DNA of 64,000 nt from Penelope pileata (taxonomy: Eukaryota > Chordata > Aves > Galliformes > Cracidae). The DNA is taken from positions 1,566,577 to 1,630,576 of the forward strand of contig WBMW01000582.1 of the NCBI GenBank assembly GCA_013396635.1, read 5' to 3'. The position numbers and the translations under genes are program-made. The number at the start of each line of letters is the position of its first letter. Positions within the stretch are counted from its first letter, which is position 1. Below are positions 1 to 64,000 of the stretch, piece after piece. The notes below the pieces were generated by a model. The model saw nothing but the letters and a program-made list of their open reading frames with translations, was not told the DNA's origin and searched no databases.

Positions 1-55122
<55,122 letters not shown>

Positions 55123-55160
55123 GTTGCATCCCCTATAATCTGTCAAAACACTGTGGAATT

Positions 55161-55166
55161 AATAAA
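55161..55166 (+). promoter_or_regulatory. Proximal poly(A) signal candidate
   Basis: AATAAA about 40 nt after the stop codon. If used it would give a very short 3' UTR. No strong GT-rich element is evident just downstream, so it is weaker by context than the distal signal. Confidence 0.35.
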
Positions 55167-55849
55167 TACATACAGTCAGGTTTAACGTTTGCCTTGCAGA
55201 ACTGCCATTATTTTCTGTCAGATGGGAACAAAGCTGTTATGCTGTTACACTGTTGATGCATCTGAGTTGCCAAGACAAATCAACAGAAATATTTTTGTGT
55301 GACCAACTGTGTTGTATTTACAAAAGTTCCCAGAAACACTAAACTTGTTATTGTGAATGATTCATGTTGTATTTAATGTATTAAAACCTGTCTCCACGGT
55401 GCCTTTGCAAACTAATGTCTTTCTTACTTGAACCTCATTTTCCATGAAGATCTGTTTTATGGTGGCTCTTTTGGTTTGGTTAGTTTTTTGTTTTGTTTTT
55501 TCATCATTAGTATTGTAATTGTAAGCAGACTCTTGAAGAGTAGGTTATTACTGCTGTTCTGTGAACAACTTCTACTAAAGCTTTTAGCGTAGGGGAAAAA
55601 TAGCAAAAAATAACAAATTGCATAGCACTGTACAGTTTCAAATCAGATTACCTGTGTGTATGTGTTTCTGTATATAAATAGACACACACACAGTACAGCC
55701 TGCTCTTAAGCCTAAATGCCTTAGTAATGTAAACTGCAGCATATGCCCCTTGTATTTCCCTTTTCCTTAAAATATTCTTCTCTAATATGAATATTCTGTA
55801 ATATGTACATTCAGAAACTAAATAACATGTTGACTTTGTGTATGTTTTC

Positions 55850-55855
55850 AATAAA
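55850..55855 (+). promoter_or_regulatory. Distal poly(A) signal
   Basis: AATAAA within ttttcAATAAAaacc, followed by a TTG/GTT-containing stretch. It gives a 3' UTR of roughly 740-750 nt, the most plausible main end of the transcript. Confidence 0.65.
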
Positions 55856-55875
55856 AACCTTGTTAAAATAGTTAA

Positions 55876-58800
55876 TTTGAGTAATCTTTTTAAAATATCC
55901 CCATAATGGCATCAGAAATAGATGGGGTAAGTTATCCTTAAGAAACCCATGTGGAGGTAGGTAGAAATATGCTGCTGGCTAACCTGTGGACCTATAAAAC
56001 ACTGAGAGAACTGGCTTGGACTGATTTTATAACAAGTTCATTCAGTTTTGAAGCATACCAGAGGCAGGTGAGGACATTGATTTTGCACCAGTGAAATTAA
56101 CGTGAATTTTGGTTTTTTGTTTTTTAGGGAAATGTGCTGTTTCCGCTGAATTCTGTTCAACACTAAGTTCTGTTGAACTGACAACATAATATAGATCTCC
56201 CCCACCCTCCTTCCCCTGAAAACTTTAAAAGATACTGATTTTATTTTCAAAAAATTACTTAGTCTTCCAACTCTAACCCAGTTAGCTTTAACTGTGAATG
56301 AGGTTCAGGCTGTACTTTGAAGCATACACCAGAGTAACTCAAGTGACAAACTGGAAATTGTTCTATGCTCCAGGCTACCTCTGGGGGAAAAAAGAATAGT
56401 TGATATATAGGTATTGAAGAGAGATAAAACAAAAATACAGAAGTGTACAAATTGTTAACGACTACATCCAATAAGCCTCAACTAACCAAATCCTGGCTTT
56501 ATGTTAGTCCTAAGATTTTCATCAGATAAATCCATTCCTTCCTCCCATAAGAGCTTTGTCCAGAAGTTTATGCCAGATACATAACATGACCAAAGCCATC
56601 AGAATTTTAAAGTATTTTGGGCCTCCGATGGACAGACTGCGTACTATAGAATAAATGAAGAAAAAGTAACTTTATTCAAACCAAAAAAATTTTTTTAACA
56701 ATATAAAATAACGTGAAAAATGGCTTATAAAGCTCTATCTCCTGGCTCCCTTTTGCCATACTCTCACTTCCAGAAAAGATAAATAACCAAGTTCAGAAAT
56801 CCTTTACCACTTCAACAGCACCCTCAAGGAAGCTCTCTGCTAACATGAACACTGATGTTTTCTGAAACAACTCTGGTTGGCAGAGTTCAAATGTGTTGAC
56901 TTTTCTGCCATGCTACAATGTCTATAATTTTCCACACAGAACTGCAGAAGGAATTTTTCAGGTGCTATCCAGGACTTTTTTCCCCCTGCTGTGACTGCTC
57001 AGGAAAGGCAAAAATATCATCTCACATGAACTGTACAGATTGGCAGACATTCCTTAAATAAATATCACAAGGCTAATCAGTTGTAATCCTGCTCACATGA
57101 CAGATTGCTTACATGTTTTTCATAATTTCTTACATGTTCCTTTACAGCAACTTGTAGTTCTACACTGGTAGGACATCCATCCTCTATTTTATTGAAGAGA
57201 AGGAAAAAGCAAAGTCAGTCAGAGCTTCTTTATGGGCTCAGCTCTTCTACAGTTGTCTAAAATCTGCATAATTACCTTTCCTTATCAAACGCAAAAATAC
57301 TAGCAATGCAAAATAAATATTGGTGCAGAAATTCCGATGCAGGTTTGTATTTGCCAGTTTAATGACTCCTCTGCAGTTGCAGACTTTTCCTTTAAGATGA
57401 TTTGGGAACTTTCTGGGTTTCCAGCATTATCCAGTTGGCATTATTGACCAGCAGTGTACTTACAAGTTCTGCAGAACATTGTGAAAGACCACCTCACTGC
57501 TCACGCCTTGGCCATGCAATGGTTAAGGCTACAGTCCCCTTTTTGTGTGGATGTTGTATTGCCATCTGTACAAAGCCAGGGAGCATTCTTGAAAGTTCAA
57601 GAAGAGGGTCTGTTCTCTTCTGAGAAGATCTAGACAAAGCAGCAGGACTATATCCTGGTGCAACCTTACTTCTATAATAGAAGTGTTTTGTAAAAGCTCA
57701 CAATTATGGAGGACAATCACATTTGGCCAATGCCATTTCTATTCTTAGCCATGCTGTAAAAGAGCATGATAGTAAAGGACATCCAACAACATATGACTGG
57801 GTCGTTTTTGGTTCTATTTCAATCAGTTTTGGGGGTAATTATGTATACTGACTAAAGACATAGCTAATTCATGTCGGTGCACGGTAACAAATTAAGTCAT
57901 TACCCAGGAAACGACCACTAGTTTCCTAGCCAAAACTTGTTTTAATTAAACCAATGTGAAGACCCTGATTTTGAAACATTGTGCATCATTGGCCATTGTG
58001 GGATTTGTTTGCTTTTCAGACTCAAATCAATTGTAAAGTAAGCATAAAAATCAAGCTGAGTATCCAATTTGTCAGTTAAAGCTCCAAGTGTGAGTGTATA
58101 TTTAAAAGCAAGTCCACCTAAAGGTGCAGTGCTGATCACATGATGATTACATACTGCTGTTCAATAATTCCAGGAGTCAAACCACAATAACAAGCTTTTC
58201 TTAAAAGGAAATTGAGGAAAAATATCAGGATCATACAGACTGTTCAGATACTGATACCATGAAGAGTTACCTCACAATAGTGATTTAATTTTGTTGTCTC
58301 ATTCCACTATGTTAACCAGTAACAGACTTAGATCTCTGCTTTCATATTGATCAATCAGGTGAGGCAGAATTTTATCAGTGGCTTATTTTTATTTACAATT
58401 AGCGTACTAAGCCTTGAGCAAAGGTAATCTTGAACAACAGTTCAATTCTCAGAAATACCAAATAGCATCAACGCTAGTCAGGAGATTAATATAGGAAGTA
58501 TACTATACAGCTTGCAGTAGCATCTCCAAGAAGCTAGGTGACCAGTAGAACCAGTAACACTTTTCACGAAGGAAGAACATTGAATACTTACACTAAACCC
58601 CATCATTTGCTGACTTTCGCCATATTCGACTCTTTTCCATGCTAGGCATTGTTAAGAACAAGCTTATGCTGATAAAAGTATACTTAATTCCAATAAACCT
58701 TTATGATAAACTGTTTGCAATACGTAGAGCAACAGTATGAATTACTACTCTGAAACACATTCTGGCTATCGCTGTTTTATTACTAGAGGCACATATTCCA

Positions 58801-61800
58801 CACTACCCCCTCTCCCCCACCCCACATCTCTTGCTTTATCTCTTCAAGAGATTTTTTACCATGCAAATATTTATTGCTTTTCAGAAAAGAATCTGCCTAC
58901 AGCCAATGTAATAAATTAAAATTCTCCCTGCTGCTGTTCAAAAATATTCACTGAAATTTGAACTGTTTGCAGTCCAGCCAGACAGACGAATTCACCGATT
59001 CCTAACTCAAAGCCTAAATAGAAACTTCTCTTCGAGATGCATCAGCATCAAATTGTACTGCAGCAAATCTGGGATTTTGTTGTCCTATATGATTTTCCTC
59101 TGCTCGTCTTACTCAGGGAAATGGAATAGTAGGCTGCTCTGCAGTCATTTTTTCCCTGGCCTTTAGATTTCCCATTTAGCTGACAACCCTACTCATGCAT
59201 CATAGCAGTAAAAGTCAACAATGGTTATGCTGTCCATAAGCATCAAACTGAGGGTTGATTGATGATATTTCCTTCCCTACTGTGCCACTGCATTATCATA
59301 TACATATCAAGCACATGCATACACATCATCACGTATCTGTAGATGGATTTATTGTATCTAAGCTTTGCTGTGGAGCACAGCAAAGTAGCCAACTTGTACT
59401 TGGAAGCTAGTACTTCTGATCGATGGTAAATTGCCATTTTCACTTCTACCATCTTTATTCATTCCAATTCTGTCATTCTGTGTCTTGTCCAGGCAGTTTA
59501 ACTAACTCAGCAAATAAGGTGAGCAGAAAGCACACACTTAAGCTTTCTGCGTAACAACTTGTTTATCGCAATTCCTTTAGGAGTCAATCTCAAGGCACCC
59601 TATACCCCCGTATACTACTTCAGCCCACAAGACATACAGAGAAAGATCAGAGTTGAGTAACTACGAATTATGGTTCAGTATCACTGAGCTAGGACCGCTA
59701 AAATACTGTCATCCTGGATAAGCACTGCCTAATGCAGATAAACCAGAACACTGTCCCTGGACATATTCAGCACCCTAAACTTCGCTCATCTCATTTACCA
59801 AATACATTATTTTTCTATTTTTCCAGAATGATAGGCTGTAATTTATTCTAGTAGCTTATTCTCAGCATCCACATACTGCACTGGCCACCTTCTACCACAT
59901 GATTGTACCTATAGCACCTGAACAGAAATTCATGTTCATTGGTTTATTGTGCATGTGTTGTATGGGAAAAAGCTCAGACGAATCAATTAGAAACCAGAGG
60001 AACTGTCTTGGTAGATCAGGTTCTTTTCAGTGACAGAAGATTTGGTACCTCAATTACATGTTCATCCAGGAATTGCACGTTGCATTTTGCTTAGCTTATT
60101 CACTGGAACAAGTGTATGCTGGAACCAGGCGTATGAGGGTCTACTGGATGAACTGGAATTTGTCTGCCCTCCTTACTGAAACTTTGCTTTGCTTGGGTGA
60201 AGAACAGACAGCACACATTCTAGGAAGCATGAACTACTTTGCTAGCTTACTAGGTTCACCTACAAACTTGAACATCAGCTGTTCACACACAAATATAAGA
60301 AAAGCCTACTTACATTTCAGACTGAAAAGCTGCAGTTTTGAAAGATCTCGTGAAATTACATGCTTTCTTGGGAATGTGCACTCTGTGGTCATACATCCAA
60401 GGCCGTCTAGCTGTGCTGTGAGCCTGGAAGGCCTGAGGCCTCATCCTGCAAGTATCTGCCAGGCAGAATGCCAACCAAGAGAGCTACAAGGAAAACAGGC
60501 ATGATAAATATGTGCCTTTAAGGCAAATACCAAAATCTGCAAGCACGTGAATGCTGCCAAACATAGACAAAAATTGGCAGATTCTGATGAAGTATTTCTA
60601 TTCCAGACAAACTATTCTCCGGTACGAATTTATGGTACATTGCCAAATCAAAATAGTTTCCAATATAACTCCAAAAAGGAATAGTGACTTAGCAGTGAAG
60701 ACTTCTTACACTTGTAGTGAGGAATGGATTTTCAGAAAGTCGTAATACCTACCCTTTGAAAAGCAAGCAATTCAGTTTGGTTCCACTGTTGACTTAGGCA
60801 TAAAAAAAGCATGAGTTAACTCTGAGCAGTTAGGTCACTAAATTTAATAAGTGGAAAGTATATTGACCAAAGGAAAAATAAAAACTGACTAAAGGGACCA
60901 GGCTCACAACTACCTGAAGCAGTTTAAGATGTTACTGCCTCACCCCCAGCTGTTTTTTACTGGCCTTATAAGAGAATGAAACCAACTCACACTCAAAAGC
61001 ATCTAGTTCTTAACTTAGAGTTTAAGACAATTTGCTTGATTGTGAGTTAGAGCTGTGATGCTCCATTCTTCTGGCTCTGCCACAGGGAGACACCTGAAGA
61101 AAGGGCAGCAACATATCAAACTACAGTAGCTGGATGTGTCAATCAGGGCCCTTAATTGCATTTCTCAAAAGTGAATTGGGAGCTTGCAAGCCTGAATCTC
61201 TGGGGATTTCTAGCTATCTCAAACTTCCTGGTTTCTTCTGAAATAGGATATAAAGTGAGTCCATGAGTAACAAAGGGCAGCTGAAAATTATAGCCCTGAC
61301 ACTTTATCAGGGCATTGTATTTTCATATGTTCTCACTGCAGCTGATCACTACAGGTGTTATGAATGAGAATCTCAACAAAAACTAAGTAAAGCTTGTGTA
61401 AAAGTACGGTATATCTACATGCCTTATGCTGCAATCTATCAAAAAGTAAGTACATACAGAAACATGTACAGTCAAACATATTCATGACATAAAATGGTGA
61501 AAAGGTAGAGGAGATGTGTCTGCTAGCCCCAGACTGGAAAACCTGTAATAGGCAAAATGGGAGCTACTAGTAGAAACAAAACGACCATTATCTTTTATGA
61601 GGAAATAAAGAGTTCTAAGTGAGGAACATTCTTTATGTTCCTAGGCTGAACTCAACTTTACCCTAACAGGAAGCTCTGTACATCAGAATTCCATCCAGAA
61701 GACAAGCCATTTCAAGATTAACTGCTTTGAGTCTGGTATTGTCTTTTTCTTGGTATCTGCTGTGGCTTGAAAAAAGCTTCTCTATCCTGAAAAAATGAAT

Positions 61801-64000
61801 ATGTATGTGAATACATACCTATTAAAGGAAAGTTGGAAGAGTTACTAGTAACAATGAACACATCATCAGAAACTTGAAGTATCCTCTCATTCCAGCACTC
61901 AGTAAAACAGAAAGGAAAAGTTCCACAGACTGTTGATTTTCAATGCCATAGCATCTCAGGAAATTCAGAGAGGAAGTTGTAGTGTTAGGATGATGAACCT
62001 GTGCTTCAAAACTGGAAAGAGCACAAAGCAAAACCACTAGAAATCTAGAATTCTGCTTCCCTTTTACAGCTATGTTATGGAAAAAGTTACAAACTCTTAC
62101 AACTGCATCATTCATCTTATCTGGAGCTGGGCCCACAGCTCTGCATCATTTTCTGCTTCCTCAGCTTCTTCCTTATGCTGTTTTCTCTCATCCTTGTCCT
62201 CCTCCTTCTTCCTTCTAAGCTTCTGATCTCATCCTTTCTGATATGCCCAAGCTTTGCCAGGCTGGCCCTTATCTAAGCCTGGGGCAACCCCACCCCGGGT
62301 CCACCCCTTCCTGTCACAGGTGCAAGTGATCTACCAGTTTTCCCAGGCCAGCCACTACCCTCCACCATGGGCTCCATCATGAGCTCCGGTCACGATCAAC
62401 CATTTCTCTACAAGCTACTTTTGCCTTTTCTAAAAATTTAGCCACCAATCTGTGAGGAGTTAGGTAAATTCCACTGTTCATGCTTCACAGCAAGAGTAAC
62501 AGGTTTAATTGAATACACTGGCTTGCCATAAGCAGGTTCATGTAAAACAATAATCAGCCTAAAAAGCAGTGTCAGAACAAGATTACCTTTACAGACATCA
62601 TCCCAACTTCTTATACCTTAGTTTTCTTATGGAACTAATGGCACTTGGAAAATGCAACATTCAAAAAAAAACAGGAATGTACGATATTCTGTCAGCCCCT
62701 CATTACGTTTCTATATTTAACTCAATTTGTAGATGGCAAAGTGACAAAGAAAGTAAATGAATGACTTGGGAGCAGTAATCTGGAACTTAAAGCCAAAAAA
62801 AGGAAGGTGGTGGCATACTGAGTGGTGTTTGTTTACCCTCACAGGTCAACTTGAAAGTACCCAAAGAACACACGTCCTTAGATGAGATGTTTTGTGGGAT
62901 GCACAGCCCATGCTATATGCATGAAGTGAGAATTACTATCCATATATAAGGAAATCTTTTTATAAGCTCAATCTAATTTGACATTTACAGAACTCATAAA
63001 CATACCGCTGCAACCACAGTCAAGATCACAGGGTCCACATGCAAGATGCTGAGTAGGCATAGCCCTTGAAGTCCTCATAAGCACTAGCTAGCCACAACAG
63101 ATCTGTGAGTTTGGGACCGCATTCAGTACAAATCTGTTAGCATGTGGCTAAAAATTTCTATGATAAAATAAAGTAGGATATAGTTTCATTTTACATTATA
63201 TTAAACTACACTGGGCATTGCCTAACCCAACTGGAAATGTGGAGTTTCTGTATTCAATAAATAATGAAAAACCAAACTTGCAGCTCAATGTAATAAGAAA
63301 TAGACTAGCATGTCAGAGATGCATGATACTCCTCAGATCTTTTATGGTGCTCTATGAAAAAAAAGTGCGATTGCATGACATAACATACTCTTTTGATCAA
63401 CAGATTAGAGGAGTCAGTGACTGTACTAGGACTGTCATTTCTCCTCCAGCAGCCTTCCAGCCAAGCTGACCTTGCCTGCCCCTGTGAGCACCTTGTGGAT
63501 ACGACTCCGGTGCCTGGTGCAAGGGGACATTTCCTGTCCCTTCTTTAAAAGTCTCAGGGCCCTTAGCCCTTCTGCAGCCCCTTGCCGCTACCCTGTGGCT
63601 TTTTCATCTCACAGATCTCACAGACCTCCACCATTTCCTTTTGGATAGAAGGAGAGGACAGCCTACAGACTCTTCCACTGTGACAGCAGAGAGCCCATGA
63701 AGATAATAGGCTTGATTTTGGGGAAAGAGACAGTGGAGTGGGAAGACTGCATAATGCAGAAGGTGCAGGATTATAAATCCTGCACCTAAATTATAAAGTA
63801 TCATAAATATTGCAGTATTTTTCATGCTTAATAACTTTGCTGTCACAGGTATCTAAAATCATACCCCAAACGCTCCAGGTCTAATTCGTTTTACATGGAC
63901 TTATTCCCATATTCCTAGCCTTAATGGTAACAAAATTATTAAATTCCACATCATTTATTACTCTAATCTTCTCTCAATACTTCTTTTTTTTTTTTTTTTT
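55876..64000. other. 3' flank of PRKD1, no gene recognised
   Basis: 8.1 kb of mostly AT-rich sequence after the distal poly(A) signal. I see no exon of a known gene, no CR1, no LTR and no terminal inverted repeats. The longest open frame (60058-60504, 148 codons) has no recognisable motif. GC-higher patches occur at about 62150-62400 and 63430-63620. The window ends in a T homopolymer (63985-64000). In mammals this side of PRKD1 faces the gene-poor interval towards FOXG1 (recalled, not shown here). Confidence 0.7.

Larger units (their letters stand above)
55123..55870 (+). other. PRKD1: PRKD1 3' UTR
   Basis: Non-coding AT-rich sequence from the stop codon to just after a canonical AATAAA at 55850-55855. 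It contains CA/TG-rich stretches (about 55650-55695) and a T-rich tract near 55485-55505. The cleavage point is estimated at 10-25 nt after the hexamer. A longer UTR using later signals cannot be excluded. Confidence 0.7.

Noticed and set aside
60058..60504. 148-codon open frame in the 3' flank
   Set aside because: No recognisable domain or family motif, no coding partner exons nearby and a composition like the surrounding AT-rich DNA. Chance length is plausible in 64 kb.
61822..62136. 104-codon minus-strand open frame
   Set aside because: Low-complexity hydrophobic and serine content with no motif; treated as chance.
63980..64000. Terminal T run as a poly(A) tail of a retrocopy
   Set aside because: The run is cut by the window edge and no processed-gene body is visible next to it.

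Overview
The window is vertebrate, almost certainly avian, nuclear DNA. It is AT-rich with large introns, many CR1 LINE fragments ending in ATTCTGTG-type repeats, a Galluhop-like mariner pair, a Charlie-like hAT copy and ERVL-like LTR scraps. This mix fits chicken or another galliform best; the species is an inference.

The only gene I can support is the orthologue of PRKD1 (protein kinase D1, formerly PKC-mu) on the + strand. The window opens in the last 43 bases of one coding exon (called exon 2 by analogy with mammals) and contains every later coding exon, the stop codon at 55120-55122 and a 3' UTR ending near 55870. I placed 18 coding segments: 17 constitutive-looking exons plus one 24-nt microexon. 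All junction phases agree, and the joined coding sequence in the window is 2403 nt (800 codons plus stop). Domain order is C1a (exons 3-4), serine-rich 14-3-3-type linker (exon 4 to exon 5), C1b (exons 5-6), acidic linker (exon 7), PH domain (exons 8-10), Ser/Thr kinase domain (exons 12-17) and C-tail ending in a VSIL PDZ ligand (exon 18). Residue numbers below count from the first codon in the window.

Layout: 1-43 exon 2 end; 44-15287 very large intron 2, rich in transposons and containing an LTR scrap in a hAT element in a CR1; 15288-16282 C1a exons; 16283-28352 two introns flanking the microexon, with a deleted mariner and a 1-kb CR1; 28353-30194 C1b exons; 30195-37598 acidic-linker exon and a full-length decayed mariner; 37599-39712 PH exons; 42438-47575 the kinase exons; 47576-53209 a large intron; 53210-55122 the last two coding exons; 55123 to about 55870 the 3' UTR; the remaining 8 kb is intergenic, with no gene and no CR1 that I can recognise.

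There is no operon, CRISPR array, tRNA or rRNA, and I do not see a new biological system. The points most worth a second look are the alternative microexon, a GC-AG intron inside the kinase domain, an in-frame tandem acceptor in front of the acidic-linker exon, the triple-nested transposon locus, a 17-bp-stem hairpin in an intron, and two single-N positions where repeat sequence appears to be missing from the assembly.
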